A DNA stretch of 64,000 nt, taken from positions 1-64,000 of the forward strand of contig NZ_JASCTH010000021.1 of NCBI RefSeq assembly GCF_030009775.1. Reading direction: 5' to 3'. Source of the stretch: Actinoplanes sandaracinus (GTDB lineage Bacteria > Actinomycetota > Actinomycetes > Mycobacteriales > Micromonosporaceae). Position numbers and translations under genes: made by a program. Each line of letters starts with the position of its first letter. Position 1 is the stretch's first letter. Shown here piece after piece: positions 1 through 9,144 of the stretch. The notes beneath the pieces were generated by a model. It saw only the letters and a list, made by a program, of their open reading frames with translations. It was not told the DNA's origin and searched no databases.

Positions 1-1
1 G

Positions 2-154
2 ATCCCCGCGGATCCCGACCGCCTCCTGCTTCTGGTCGGCGCGCCGGGAGCACCACCGGCGGTGGAGGTGTGGCCGGCGGTGCGGCACCTGCTCGGCGTG
101 CTGCCCGCGGACCAGCTGGACCGGATCCAGCTGGCACTGCCCGCCGGCAGATAA
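2..154 (+). CDS. C-terminal end of a truncated upstream gene
   Basis: An open frame enters from the left edge and stops with TAA at 152-154, leaving about 50 residues. The visible part is rich in Leu, Ala, Pro and Val (for example LLLLVGAPGAPPAVEVW) with a helical-looking end. Codon use has the strong GC third-position bias of the region, so it is probably the real end of a gene that starts outside the window. No family is recognisable from this stub. Confidence 0.55.
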   Translation: MPADPDRLLLLVGAPGAPPAVEVWPAVRHLLGVLPADQLDRIQLALPAGR

Positions 155-299
155 TGCTCGGCGCTTGGCGAGCGCTTATCCGGTAGGGCACCGGGGTCCG
201 TTACGCCTTGTAGCCGAGTGCGCGATCCGGGTCCGTCCCCGGGTGGATGCCGGCGATGAGTTCAACCCCTCGGAGGAGGCTGCTCTGTCATAGCCGCGC

Positions 300-368
300 G
301 CGAAGCTGATCAATGGGCGGAAGCGGCATTTGTTCGTCGACCCTCATCGCCGCCTGATCAGCGGCCGA
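300..368 (+). pseudogene. possible relic of an IS5-type transposase
   Basis: Within the gene-free stretch 155-463, one frame reads AKLINGRKRHLFVD. This resembles the conserved K-x-x-GRKRH-x-x-VD block of IS5/IS4-type DDE transposases. There is no start codon, the frame is short, and nothing recognisable lies on either side, so at best it is a relic. I see no RNA gene or terminator in the rest of 155-463. Confidence 0.3.
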
Positions 369-463
369 TCAGCAGATCCGCGCATGCGGTCGCGGGTGCT
401 CGGCAGACGGAACGCGGCACACCAACGCTCGCGCTAGCTGTGGAAACAGGGGGAGACAGTCAC

Positions 464-1555
464 TCAGCGGGGACGGAGGACGGAGTCGCGGATCCGCAGG
501 GACGGGCTGATCATGATGCGGTGGGTGGGGCGCTGCGGATCGGCGATGCGGTCGGCGGCCAGGCGCACCGCGGCCCGGCCGATCGACCGGCGGGGCGGCC
601 GGACCGCGGTTAGCGCGGGGCTGAACAACCCGGCCACCTCGTCGTCGTAGGCGATGATCGACAGGTCGCCGGGCACTGACAGGCGGCGTTCCTCGCAGCG
701 CTGGACCAGCGCTATCGCTTCGGCGTCGGCGTGCACCAGCAGGGCCGTCGTCCCGGTCGCCAGCGCGCGGTCGAGGGCCTCGTCCAGAGCGGTCCGGCAG
801 TCCGGGGATTTCGCGTCGGGCACCAGGGCGTCGACCGTGTCGGTCACGTCGATGCCGCACTCGGCGGCCGCCTCCAGCCAGCCGCGGCGCACGTGCGGGC
901 GGGTCGGGCTGGGCGTGGCGAGAACCACGCCGACCTTGTGGTGGCCGAGGCCGATCAGGTGCCGGACGGCCATGTTCGCGCCCTGCGCGTGGTCGGTGAC
1001 GACCGACTCCAGGTGGGCGTGGTGCGGGCCGGCGGTGGCGGTGCGCTCCAGCAGGACGACCGGCAGGCCGGTGCCGGCCAGCCACTCGATGGTGTGCTGG
1101 GCGGTCGGCACGTCCATCCGCGGCGCCACGATCAGGGCGTCGACGCCCTGATCGACCAGGCGGTGCAGTTGGGGGCGGTCATCCTCGGTCTCGTACGACG
1201 AGCCGCGCAGCACGAGGCGCAGGTCGACCTCGCGAGCGGCCTCCTCGGCGCCCCGCGCCACGTGCGGCCAGTAGTAGTCCAGTGACGGCACCAGCATGCC
1301 GACCGCGCCGCTGAACGGGCCGTCCGCCTCGGGGTCGCGCAGCTCGTCGACGGTGGGCAGGGCGACGCCGCCGTGCACCCGCCGGACCAGCCCCTCGGAG
1401 GCGAGCTGGGCGATGTCGCGACGGATCGTCACGGTGGAGGCGCCGAGCGCGTCGGTGAGGTCGGAGACCCGCAGCACGCCGTCGCGCTGCAACTGCTCCA
1501 GCAGTCGCGCCCGCCGGGTCACCTGGAGTGGCCCCCGCTTGTCTGGTGTGCTCAC
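464..1555 (-). CDS. DeoR-type HTH / LacI-type sensor transcriptional regulator
   Basis: A 363-residue regulator. Residues about 10-65 form a DeoR-like winged helix-turn-helix (RRARLLEQLQRDGVLRVSDL, then TVTIRRDIAQLASEGLVRRV). From about residue 80 the rest is a periplasmic-binding-protein-like sugar sensor as in LacI regulators (GLGHHKVGVVL, DLSIIAYDD). The GTG start at 1555 is chosen because AAGGAG lies just upstream and the start overlaps the stop of the heparinase gene by 4 bp, so the two are probably translationally coupled. By position it likely represses its own operon and the divergent DUF2264/ABC operon, with a uronic-acid sugar as probable inducer (inference). Confidence 0.85.
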   Translation of the reverse strand: MSTPDKRGPLQVTRRARLLEQLQRDGVLRVSDLTDALGASTVTIRRDIAQLASEGLVRRVHGGVALPTVDELRDPEADGPFSGAVGMLVPSLDYYWPHVARGAEEAAREVDLRLVLRGSSYETEDDRPQLHRLVDQGVDALIVAPRMDVPTAQHTIEWLAGTGLPVVLLERTATAGPHHAHLESVVTDHAQGANMAVRHLIGLGHHKVGVVLATPSPTRPHVRRGWLEAAAECGIDVTDTVDALVPDAKSPDCRTALDEALDRALATGTTALLVHADAEAIALVQRCEERRLSVPGDLSIIAYDDEVAGLFSPALTAVRPPRRSIGRAAVRLAADRIADPQRPTHRIMISPSLRIRDSVLRPR

Positions 1556-3297
1556 CGCTGGTGCTCCTTCACGGTCAGTTCGAGGGTACCGACGGGACCC
1601 ATCGGGGTGACGTCGATGTCGATACGGGTCAGCCGGCTGCCCCACACGTCGGACAGCATCGGGTCGTCGAGTTCCCGCACCACGACCGAGCAGGGCAACC
1701 GCCCGGGCCAGGAGACCACGGCCCCGCCGGCCGAGAAACCGTGTTCCGATTGCTCCACGTCGCCCGCGACGATCAGGTGGATCGTCGTCGGCTCGGAGGA
1801 ACCGGGCAGCAGGTCCCACGAGTCTCGGATGGTCACCGTGCCGGTGGCCCGGTCCAGCCGGGCGGTGCGGACCCAGTGGCGGATGTCGTCGCGCGGATAG
1901 GCGGCGGCCAGGTCCATGGTGATCGCGGAGTCGCCGGCGACCACGTCGCGCGCCGTGAACGCACGGCCCGGCGCCTGCGGCGTGCCCCGGATGGTCGGGG
2001 TGTTGTGCCAGCCGGACTGCATGGTCCAGAGCTCGTAACGACGCGGGCCGAACGTCTGCGCGGTGTAGGTGGGGCGGCCCGGATCGACCAGCACCGGCAC
2101 TCCGTCCCGGGCGACGATGAAGCTGCCGACGTCGTTGTGGTTGTGGTTCTCGTCGTTGTGGCCACCCTTGACGACCAGGGTCAGCCCGGCCGTGCTGCCC
2201 TCGGCGGGCCGGGCCACCAGCACCTGGGTGGACGGGAACCACACGTCACGGGGCAACGGTGACGTCCCGGGCCGGGCGGTCACCCAGTCGGGGTCGGTGA
2301 GCGCCTGCAGCAGGTAGCCCAGCCCCTGGCTCTCGTGGGCGACCGGTTCGCCCGGGCGGCGGTGGGCGGCCGCGTGCGCCTCGGCGTCGCGGTCGCCGGC
2401 CAGGCGCGCCAGCCGGTGCAGGACGTGCCACGGCTGATGTGGTGACGCCCGCGCGGGGCCGTCGGCGTGATTCAGGTACCACGATCCGCCGAGGTGGACG
2501 CGGTGTGGGAAGGCGAGGAGGCGAGGGTCGGGATCCCGGCCGAGGAGGACCTGGGCCTCCAGATAGCGGCAGGCGCCGTACCACCAGTAGTGGTAGCCCT
2601 CGTCGATGGCGCCGTCGGCGGGCATGGCCGCGCCGTAGCGGTCGAGGCCTTCCGTGATCAGGTCGAGCAGCCGCTCGCGGCGGGCCGGGTCGCCGGCCAG
2701 GAATCGCACGGCGACCAGCAGGTTGCTGTGGATCCACGGGTTCCAGTTGTGCACGCGGCCGTCGAGGCCCAGCCAGTGCCAGTCGCGCCGCTCGGTGAAC
2801 GGGACGAACACCCGATGTTCCACCTCGTGCCGGATCCGGGCCCGCAGCCCCGGGACGTGCGCGTCGAGCTGCTCGCCGAGCACGTGGTCGGTCCATGCGA
2901 GATCGGCGGCGTACTCCCCGGCGCCGAGATCGACACAGGGATCGGTCACGGTCGGCAGCACCGCGCCGTGCCGCTCGAACGTGTGGTCGTGACCGGGCCA
3001 GCACCAGGTGCTCTGCTCGCAGAACAGGATCACCCCGTCGGTCACCTCGTCCAGCCACACCGGATCGAGGGTGGCCGCGGCCAGCACCACCGCGCGGGCC
3101 AGGCGTTCCTGCCGGGCCCAGACGGCCTGCTCGTAGGTGTCGCGGTCGCCGTCGCGGAAGTAGCGGGCGAAGTCGTGGGCCAGGGGAGTGGGCCAGGGCG
3201 TGCCCAACTCGGCACGGGCCCGTTCCTCCAGGTGGCGGAGGGTCGGCCGGTCCACTGACTCCCAGGTCCGGCGGTCTCCGGCGGGTGGCACACGCAT
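1552..3297 (-). CDS. heparinase II/III family polysaccharide lyase
   Basis: A 581-residue protein with an N-terminal alpha-helical region and a C-terminal beta region carrying the heparinase II/III signature (GGHNDENHNHNDVGSF, then VPVLVDPG). Such enzymes cleave uronic-acid-containing polysaccharides by beta-elimination. No signal peptide is visible from the ATG at 3297, which follows a GGGGGAG ribosome-binding site, so it may act inside the cell on imported oligosaccharides. It precedes the DeoR/LacI hybrid gene in a two-gene operon and is divergent from the DUF2264/ABC operon. Substrate is not deducible; the GH88, IolB/KduI and KduD genes nearby support an unsaturated-uronate product. Confidence 0.82.
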   Translation of the reverse strand: MRVPPAGDRRTWESVDRPTLRHLEERARAELGTPWPTPLAHDFARYFRDGDRDTYEQAVWARQERLARAVVLAAATLDPVWLDEVTDGVILFCEQSTWCWPGHDHTFERHGAVLPTVTDPCVDLGAGEYAADLAWTDHVLGEQLDAHVPGLRARIRHEVEHRVFVPFTERRDWHWLGLDGRVHNWNPWIHSNLLVAVRFLAGDPARRERLLDLITEGLDRYGAAMPADGAIDEGYHYWWYGACRYLEAQVLLGRDPDPRLLAFPHRVHLGGSWYLNHADGPARASPHQPWHVLHRLARLAGDRDAEAHAAAHRRPGEPVAHESQGLGYLLQALTDPDWVTARPGTSPLPRDVWFPSTQVLVARPAEGSTAGLTLVVKGGHNDENHNHNDVGSFIVARDGVPVLVDPGRPTYTAQTFGPRRYELWTMQSGWHNTPTIRGTPQAPGRAFTARDVVAGDSAITMDLAAAYPRDDIRHWVRTARLDRATGTVTIRDSWDLLPGSSEPTTIHLIVAGDVEQSEHGFSAGGAVVSWPGRLPCSVVVRELDDPMLSDVWGSRLTRIDIDVTPMGPVGTLELTVKEHQR

Positions 3298-3307
3298 GTC
3301 TCCCCCT

Positions 3308-3335
3308 GTGATCGATCGCGATCGTATCAGATCAC
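3308..3335. promoter_or_regulatory. palindromic operator candidate between divergent operons
   Basis: The outer arms GTGATC (3308-3313) and GATCAC (3330-3335) form an inverted repeat spaced by 16 bp. It encloses a perfect 12-bp palindrome, CGATCGCGATCG (3313-3324). It lies 11 bp upstream of the heparinase start, where a repressor would block that operon. The DeoR/LacI hybrid protein encoded next door is the natural candidate to bind it. Confidence 0.5.
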
Positions 3336-3465
3336 TTTGGAGATCCTTTGGCGAGCGATCGCCGCCTATCGGACCGCTTGACAGGTCCATTTTCTCCGCG
3401 CAAACCCAGTTCAGGGCGTTGGGTGAGTACTTTTGGCGCTCTCTGAGCGAAGAACTCATTGACAT

Positions 3466-3479
3466 GCTCGATTGTGAGC
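3466..3479. promoter_or_regulatory. second short inverted repeat upstream of the DUF2264/ABC operon
   Basis: GCTC (3466-3469) and GAGC (3476-3479) form a small inverted repeat about 60 bp before the DUF2264 start. A TTGACA-like hexamer sits immediately before it at 3459-3464. It could be a promoter/operator for the rightward operon. The repeat is short and no clear -10 follows, so this is tentative. Confidence 0.3.
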
Positions 3480-3536
3480 GTTTTACTTCCCGGAAACCGA
3501 TCACAGGTACCCGCCCGATCGATTCCGGAGCGTGAC

Positions 3537-5378
3537 GTGCCCCCCTTGAACGCCGCCCTCGCCACCCGTGCCGACTGGACCGGGTTCGCCGACCGTCTCC
3601 TCGCCGCCGCGCACCGGCACGCCTCGCCGGGGCACGCGCTCATCACGCCGCCCGGCGCCGAGGGCGGCTACGGGTGGCGGGTCGACGGCCTGGAGGGCTT
3701 CGCCCGCACCTTCCTGCTGGCCGGGTTCCGCCTGGCCGGCGAGCGCGGCCAGGGCCTCGACGAATTGGCCGAGCGCTATGCCGCCGGCCTCGCGGCCGGC
3801 ACCGACCCCACCTCACCCGAGCGATGGGTACGCCTCGGCGAACACGCCCAGGCCAAGGTGGAGGCCGCCTCCATCGCCCTGATCCTCGACATGACCCGCC
3901 CCTGGATCTGGGACCGCCTCGACGGCGCCGTCCAGGAGCGGATCGTCGACTACCTGTCGCCGGCCGTCGGCGACCCCACCTACCCACGGATCAACTGGGT
4001 CTGGTTCCGCCTGGTCGTCCAGACGTTCCTGCGCTCGGTCGGCGGCCCGTTCTCCACCGCCGAGATGGAGGAGGACCTGGCCACCCACGACACGTTCCGG
4101 CGTGCCGACGGCTGGCTGTCCGACGGCTCGTCCCGGGCGTTCGACCACTACACCGGCTGGGCCCTGCACCTCTACCCGATCCTCTGGTCCCGCATGACCG
4201 GCGCGCCCGGCCCACGGAAACAGGACGTCGCCGGCCTCGACCGGTTCCTCGACGACGCGCTCGCCCTGGTCGGCGGCGACGGCTCCCCGCTGCTCCAGGG
4301 CCGCAGCCTGATCTACCGGTTCGCCGCGGCCGCCCCGTTCTGGGCCGGCGTCCTCGCCGACGTCCCGTCCCACTCGCCGGGGCAACTCCGGCACGCCGCG
4401 GCCAGTGTGGCCGGGCACTTCGCCGCACGCACCGCCGCGCAGCAGGATCTGCTGACCCTCGGCTGGCACGGCCCGTGGCCGCGGCTGGCCCAGTCCTACT
4501 CCGGCCCCGCCTCGCCCTACTGGGCGAGCAAAGGCCTGCTCGGCGTGGCCCTCCCGGCGGACCATCCGGTGTGGGCCGCGCCCGCGGAGCCGTTGCCGGT
4601 CGAGACCGGTGACGTGCTGCGCGCCGTCCGCGCCCCGGGCTGGCTGATCGCCGGCACCCGCGCCGACGGCATCGTCCGTGTCGTCAACCACGGCACCGAC
4701 CACGGGGAGGAGGGCGTGCCCGGTGGCGACTCACCGCTCTACGCCCGCCTCGGCTACTCGACGGCCACCGCCCCGGTGCTCGACGAGAGCGGCTGGACCG
4801 ACCCGGCCGACCAGTCCGTCGTCCTGGTCGACGTGGCCGGGCGGCACTCGCACCGCACCGGCATGCGCACGCTGGCCGTACGCGTCGAAGAGGGTCTGGG
4901 GGTTGCCGGGTCCGTCGCCGAGGCGCACTGGCTGGACCCGGACCCGCCGGGCCGCGACCACGGCGAAGGCCGGTCCGGAAAGCTCCGCCCGGCCGGGCGG
5001 ATCACCGTTCTCTCCCTGGTCCGCGGCCCTTGGGAGATCCGCCTCGTCCGCGTCCGGCCGGTCGGCCCGGAAGCCGTCCGGCTGCGTGTCGGCGGATGGC
5101 CCGTCACCGGCGGGGAGCTCGTCTCCCGGCTGACACCGATCATCGGCGAGGGAGAGGCGGGCACCAGCCGGCACGAGGACGCCTCCCCGTTCGCCGGACC
5201 GGTCGAGGTGCCGTGGATCGACTTCGCGGTGCCGGACGGCTGGATCGCCGTGCTCGTCGAACTCACCACCCAGCAGGCGCGGGCACGATGCCGCGCCGAG
5301 ATCCACCAAGGCCGCGTCCGGATCGTCTGGCCGGACGCCGTTCTCACACACACCCGCATGGAAGAAATAGAGGAGTAG
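3537..5378 (+). CDS. DUF2264 domain protein
   Basis: A 613-residue protein with the DUF2264 start pattern (RADWTGFADRLL, then HALITPPGAEGGYGWRVDGLE), an alpha/alpha-toroid-like N-terminal part and a beta-rich C-terminal part. Members commonly sit in polysaccharide utilisation loci beside heparinase-type enzymes, but the exact reaction is not settled. GTG at 3537 is preferred over the upstream ATG because GGAG lies about 8 nt before it and family similarity begins there. It is the first gene of the transporter operon; its stop lies 2 nt before the binding-protein ATG, whose ribosome-binding site AGGAG is inside this gene. Confidence 0.8.
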   Translation: MPPLNAALATRADWTGFADRLLAAAHRHASPGHALITPPGAEGGYGWRVDGLEGFARTFLLAGFRLAGERGQGLDELAERYAAGLAAGTDPTSPERWVRLGEHAQAKVEAASIALILDMTRPWIWDRLDGAVQERIVDYLSPAVGDPTYPRINWVWFRLVVQTFLRSVGGPFSTAEMEEDLATHDTFRRADGWLSDGSSRAFDHYTGWALHLYPILWSRMTGAPGPRKQDVAGLDRFLDDALALVGGDGSPLLQGRSLIYRFAAAAPFWAGVLADVPSHSPGQLRHAAASVAGHFAARTAAQQDLLTLGWHGPWPRLAQSYSGPASPYWASKGLLGVALPADHPVWAAPAEPLPVETGDVLRAVRAPGWLIAGTRADGIVRVVNHGTDHGEEGVPGGDSPLYARLGYSTATAPVLDESGWTDPADQSVVLVDVAGRHSHRTGMRTLAVRVEEGLGVAGSVAEAHWLDPDPPGRDHGEGRSGKLRPAGRITVLSLVRGPWEIRLVRVRPVGPEAVRLRVGGWPVTGGELVSRLTPIIGEGEAGTSRHEDASPFAGPVEVPWIDFAVPDGWIAVLVELTTQQARARCRAEIHQGRVRIVWPDAVLTHTRMEEIEE

Positions 5379-5380
5379 AG

Positions 5381-6667
5381 ATGAAGCGCTCCCTCGCCGC
5401 TGTCACGGCGGTCCTGCTCGCCGTCGCCGGCTGCAGCAGTGGCGGTGACTCCGAGGAGTCCGGCCCCGTCACCCTCACCCTGGCCGGCTGGAGCCTGGCC
5501 ACCACGCCGGAGTTCCAGAAACTCGCCGACGGGTTCCGCGCCGCGCACCCCGACGTCACCGTCGAACTCAAGGAGTACGACGCCACCAACTACGACACCC
5601 AGATGGTCGCCGACCTGGCCGCCGGCAAGGCCCCGGACATCTACGTGCAGAAGAACCTGAAGAACTTCTACACCTACCAGAACGGCAAGCAGCTGCTCGA
5701 CGTCTCCGACGTGGCCGGCAAGCTGGGCAAGGGCGTCGGCGGCCTGAGCGCCTACCAGGTCGACGGGAAGACGTACGCGATCCCGTACCGGCAGGACTCG
5801 TGGGTGCTGTTCTACAACAAGAAGCTGTTCGACCAGGCCGGCGTCAAACACCCCGACGGCTCCTGGACCTGGGACGACTACGCCGCCGCGGCCAAGGACC
5901 TGACCCCGAAACTGAAGGCGGCCGGGTCGAAGGCCCTCGGTACCTACCAGCACGTCTGGCAGTCCACCAGCCAGGGCTTCGCGCTGGCCCAGACCGCCGG
6001 CGCCGACCTGTCCAGCGGCGACTTCGGGTTCCTCAAGCCGTACTACGAGAGGTCCCTGGACCTGCAGGCCGCGGGGGCCCAGGTCAGCTTCGGCGACGCC
6101 ACCACGAACAGCCTCACCTACCAGGCACAGTTCGGTAAGCAGCAGGCCGCGATGATGATGATGGGCACCTGGTACATCGCCACCCTGCTCAGCCAGCAGG
6201 CCAAGGGCGACGCGGACGCCTTCGAGTGGGGCATCGCCCCGGCGCCGCAGCTGACGAAGGCCACCACCGGCACGTCGGCGACCCCGGTCACCTTCGCCGA
6301 CCCGACCGGGCTCGGCGTCAATCCGAAGATCAGCGAGCGGAAGACCGCGGCGGCCAAGGACTTCCTGGCGTACGCGGCCGGCCTGGACGCCGCGAAGGCG
6401 CTCGCCGGGATCGGCGTGACCCCGGCCGACAGCAGCGCGGTGGCCGACACCATCTTCGCGCTCAAGGGCGCCCCCACCGACGAGCTGTCGAAGTTCACCT
6501 TCGCCACCCACGACACCAAGCCGGAGAACCCGGTCGCCAAGAGCACCGCCCCGCTGCAGAACATCCTCAAGGACCTGCACACCGCGGTCCTGTCCGGCAG
6601 CAAGCCGATCGACGTGGCGATCACCGAGGCTCAGGATCGGGCCAAGAACGAGGTTCTGAGCAAGTGA
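5381..6667 (+). CDS. sugar ABC transporter substrate-binding lipoprotein
   Basis: A 428-residue extracytoplasmic solute-binding protein. The leader ends in the lipobox LAVAGC, so the mature protein would be lipid-anchored at Cys18. The body has the usual carbohydrate-binding fold of the extracellular type 1 family (FRAAHPDVTVEL, DLAAGKAPDIYV, then a Trp-rich binding region). The operon context implies import of a uronic-acid oligosaccharide. The permeases follow, and no ATPase gene is present, as is common in actinobacteria that share one MsiK-like ATPase. Confidence 0.9.
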   Translation: MKRSLAAVTAVLLAVAGCSSGGDSEESGPVTLTLAGWSLATTPEFQKLADGFRAAHPDVTVELKEYDATNYDTQMVADLAAGKAPDIYVQKNLKNFYTYQNGKQLLDVSDVAGKLGKGVGGLSAYQVDGKTYAIPYRQDSWVLFYNKKLFDQAGVKHPDGSWTWDDYAAAAKDLTPKLKAAGSKALGTYQHVWQSTSQGFALAQTAGADLSSGDFGFLKPYYERSLDLQAAGAQVSFGDATTNSLTYQAQFGKQQAAMMMMGTWYIATLLSQQAKGDADAFEWGIAPAPQLTKATTGTSATPVTFADPTGLGVNPKISERKTAAAKDFLAYAAGLDAAKALAGIGVTPADSSAVADTIFALKGAPTDELSKFTFATHDTKPENPVAKSTAPLQNILKDLHTAVLSGSKPIDVAITEAQDRAKNEVLSK

Positions 6668-6722
6668 CATCCGCGCGGGCCCGGCGCCGTCCGCCGGGCC
6701 CGCGGTACGACAGGAGTCCGTA

Positions 6723-7613
6723 ATGACGACGATGCCCGCTAACCGCCGGCGGTGGCGTAACACCGCGGTGGGGCTGGGTTTCCTGCTGCCGAACTTCGCC
6801 GGTTTCGTGATCCTCACGCTGGTGCCGGTGGTCCTGTTGTTCTACTACGCCTTCACCGAGTGGAACATGTTCGGCGGCGCCACCTTCAACGGCCTGGACA
6901 ACTTCCGGCGCATGGCGGGTGACTCCAGCTTCTGGACAGCGCTGCGCAACACCCTCTACTACTCGGCCTTCCACATTCCGCTGACGCTGGCCGTCTCGCT
7001 CGGGCTGGCGCTGCTGCTCAACCGCAAGCTGCGCGGGGTGGGCTTCTTCCGGACGGTCGCCTTCTTCCCGTACATCACCTCGATCGTCGCGATCGCGCAG
7101 ATCTGGAACATGCTGTTCAGCCCCGGCTTCGGGCCGGTCAACGAGGTGCTGCGGTGGATCGGCGTGGACAGCCCGCCCGGCTGGACCACCTCGGCGGACT
7201 GGTCGATGCCGGCCGTCATCGTGGTCGGCACCTGGCGCGAGATGGGCTACTACATGCTGCTGTTCCTCGCCGCCCTGCAGACCATCCCGGCCCAGCTCCA
7301 CGAGGCGGCCCGTGTCGACGGTGCCAACGCGTGGCAGCGGTTCCGGGCGGTCACCCTGCCCGGCCTGCGGCCCACCACCTTCTTCATCACCGTGCTGCTC
7401 ACCATCGGCAGCTTCAAGGTGTTCGACCTGATCCTGGTGATGACCGACGGCGGGCCCGGCCAGTCGACCCTGGTGCTCTCGCAGTACATCTACAAGAAGG
7501 GCTTCCAGGAGAACGAGTTCGGTTACGCGTCGGCGGTCTCGATCGTGCTGTTCGCCATCTGCTTCCTGGTGACGGTCATCCAGTTCGTCGTCAACAAACG
7601 CAGGAGCGAATGA
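6723..7613 (+). CDS. sugar ABC transporter permease 1
   Basis: A 296-residue inner-membrane permease with six predicted membrane helices of the MalF-like type. The cytoplasmic EAA loop, which docks the ATPase, is visible as EAARVDGANAWQRFRAVTLP. Start ATG 6723 follows AGGAG. The stop shares bases with the second permease start, so the two are co-translated and should form a heterodimer. Confidence 0.92.
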   Translation: MTTMPANRRRWRNTAVGLGFLLPNFAGFVILTLVPVVLLFYYAFTEWNMFGGATFNGLDNFRRMAGDSSFWTALRNTLYYSAFHIPLTLAVSLGLALLLNRKLRGVGFFRTVAFFPYITSIVAIAQIWNMLFSPGFGPVNEVLRWIGVDSPPGWTTSADWSMPAVIVVGTWREMGYYMLLFLAALQTIPAQLHEAARVDGANAWQRFRAVTLPGLRPTTFFITVLLTIGSFKVFDLILVMTDGGPGQSTLVLSQYIYKKGFQENEFGYASAVSIVLFAICFLVTVIQFVVNKRRSE

Positions 7614-8500
7614 TGACCACCCTCCTCCAGCCGCCCGCGGCGCCCGTGCTGGAACAGGACACCGCCCGGCCGGCCCGGCGGCTGCCGAAACTCTGGCGCA
7701 TCCTCGGGTACCTGACTCTCGGCGTGGCCGCGGTCGCGGTGCTGCTGCCGTTCTACTGGATGGTCATGTCCTCGCTGAAGACGAACAACGAGGTCTTCGC
7801 CATCCCGGTCCGGTGGATCACCACCGACCCGGTGTGGAGCAACTACGCCGACATCTGGCGCAAATCCGAGATGACCACCTGGCTCGGCAACACCGTCTTC
7901 CTCTCCGCCGTCGTCACCCTGCTCCAGGTCTTCACCGGCAGTTTCGCGGCGTACGGCTTCTCGAAGGTCCGCTTCCCCGGGCGCGACGTGCTGTTCCTGG
8001 CCTACATCGGCACCCTCGCCGTGCCGTGGCAGTCCTACATGGTCCCGCAGTTCGTGATGATGACGAAGCTGCAGCTCACCGACACCCTCTGGTCGATCGT
8101 GGCGCTCCAGGCGTTCGGCGCGCTCGGGGTGTTCATGATGAAGCAGTTCTACGAGACCATTCCCGACGAGCTCATCGACGCGGCCCGCATCGACGGGATG
8201 AGCGAGTTCGGCATCTACCGGCGCGTCATGCTGCCGCTGTCGAAGCCCGCCCTGGCCAGCCTGACTCTGATCACGCTCGTCACGACGTGGAACGACTACA
8301 TGGGGCCGCTGCTCTACCTGCGCAGCCCCGACCTGTGGACCGTCCAGCTCGGCCTCAAGTCGTTCATCAGCCAGTACAACGCCGAGTACGCGCTGATCAT
8401 GACGGGCTCGGTGCTGTCGGTGCTGCCGATCGTGGTGATCTTCCTGGCCGGGCAGCGCTACTTCGTCGAGGGCGTCGCCACCACGGGGCTCAAAGGATGA
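7613..8500 (+). CDS. sugar ABC transporter permease 2
   Basis: A 295-residue MalG-like permease with six predicted membrane helices and an EAA loop (DELIDAARIDGMSEFGIYRR). Two ATG codons lie in tandem at 7610 and 7613. I favour 7613 because AGGAG at 7602-7606 is better spaced for it. It ends with the typical GVATTGLKG tail, and its stop overlaps the next ATG by 4 bp. Confidence 0.92.
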   Translation: MTTLLQPPAAPVLEQDTARPARRLPKLWRILGYLTLGVAAVAVLLPFYWMVMSSLKTNNEVFAIPVRWITTDPVWSNYADIWRKSEMTTWLGNTVFLSAVVTLLQVFTGSFAAYGFSKVRFPGRDVLFLAYIGTLAVPWQSYMVPQFVMMTKLQLTDTLWSIVALQAFGALGVFMMKQFYETIPDELIDAARIDGMSEFGIYRRVMLPLSKPALASLTLITLVTTWNDYMGPLLYLRSPDLWTVQLGLKSFISQYNAEYALIMTGSVLSVLPIVVIFLAGQRYFVEGVATTGLKG

Positions 8501-9144
8501 ACTACGGGCGGATCTTCGAGGGCGTGTACGTCGCGCTCGTCACCAACCTCATGCTGGCGGTCGCCTGCTCGCCGCTGCTGGCCGTCGTGCTCACCACCGA
8601 CACCGGGCGGACGTGGCCACTGCTCGTGCTGCTGTCGCCGCTCGGCGGGCCGGCCCTCGTCGCGGCGTTCACGGTGCTCAGGTCGTACCCCGATGATGCT
8701 GTCCAGGTCTTCTGGCGGGCCTGGCGTGCGTCGGCGCGCCGCGCCCTGACCGCGACCGCGCTCGCCGCCGCTGTTCTCCTGGTCCTCGGGGTCGACGCCG
8801 CCTGGGCGTGGGGAACGCCCGGAGGCGCGGTCGCTCTGCCGGTGATCGCCGTGGCGATGACGCTGATCACGATCACCACGCTGCTGGTGCTGGTGACGCT
8901 CGCCGAGCGGCCCGGGGCGCGGCTGCGCGACGCCGCCCGCGCCGGCGTCTACCTGGCCGTGCGCCGCTGGTACCTGAGCCTGTTCTCCCTGCTCGTGTTG
9001 GTGTTCTTCGAGGCGCTGCTGGCCGCCCGGCCGGCCATCGCGATCGGGGTCGCCGCCAGCCCGCTGCTCTACATCGTCTGGGCCAACAGCCGCTTCACGC
9101 TGAACGCCGCCCTCAACGAACCAACGATCGAAAGGACGACATGA
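8497..9144 (+). CDS. DUF624 (YesL-like) membrane protein
   Basis: A 215-residue integral membrane protein with about five hydrophobic segments and the DUF624 pattern of an N-terminal helix pair followed by an F-W-R-A-W-R segment (VFWRAWRASARRAL). The Bacillus member YesL is encoded in a rhamnogalacturonan locus, and DUF624 genes often accompany sugar ABC transporters; the molecular role is unknown. It overlaps both neighbours by 4 bp, so it is firmly part of the operon. Confidence 0.8.
   Translation: MNYGRIFEGVYVALVTNLMLAVACSPLLAVVLTTDTGRTWPLLVLLSPLGGPALVAAFTVLRSYPDDAVQVFWRAWRASARRALTATALAAAVLLVLGVDAAWAWGTPGGAVALPVIAVAMTLITITTLLVLVTLAERPGARLRDAARAGVYLAVRRWYLSLFSLLVLVFFEALLAARPAIAIGVAASPLLYIVWANSRFTLNAALNEPTIERTT

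Noticed and set aside
155..463. Possible tRNA gene in the first intergenic region
   Set aside because: No cloverleaf, TTCGA loop or acceptor pairing could be built; only a weak transposase-like stretch is visible.
4754..6817. Long minus-strand open frame across the DUF2264 and binding-protein genes
   Set aside because: Antisense shadow; the plus-strand proteins have clear families, ribosome-binding sites and coupled starts.
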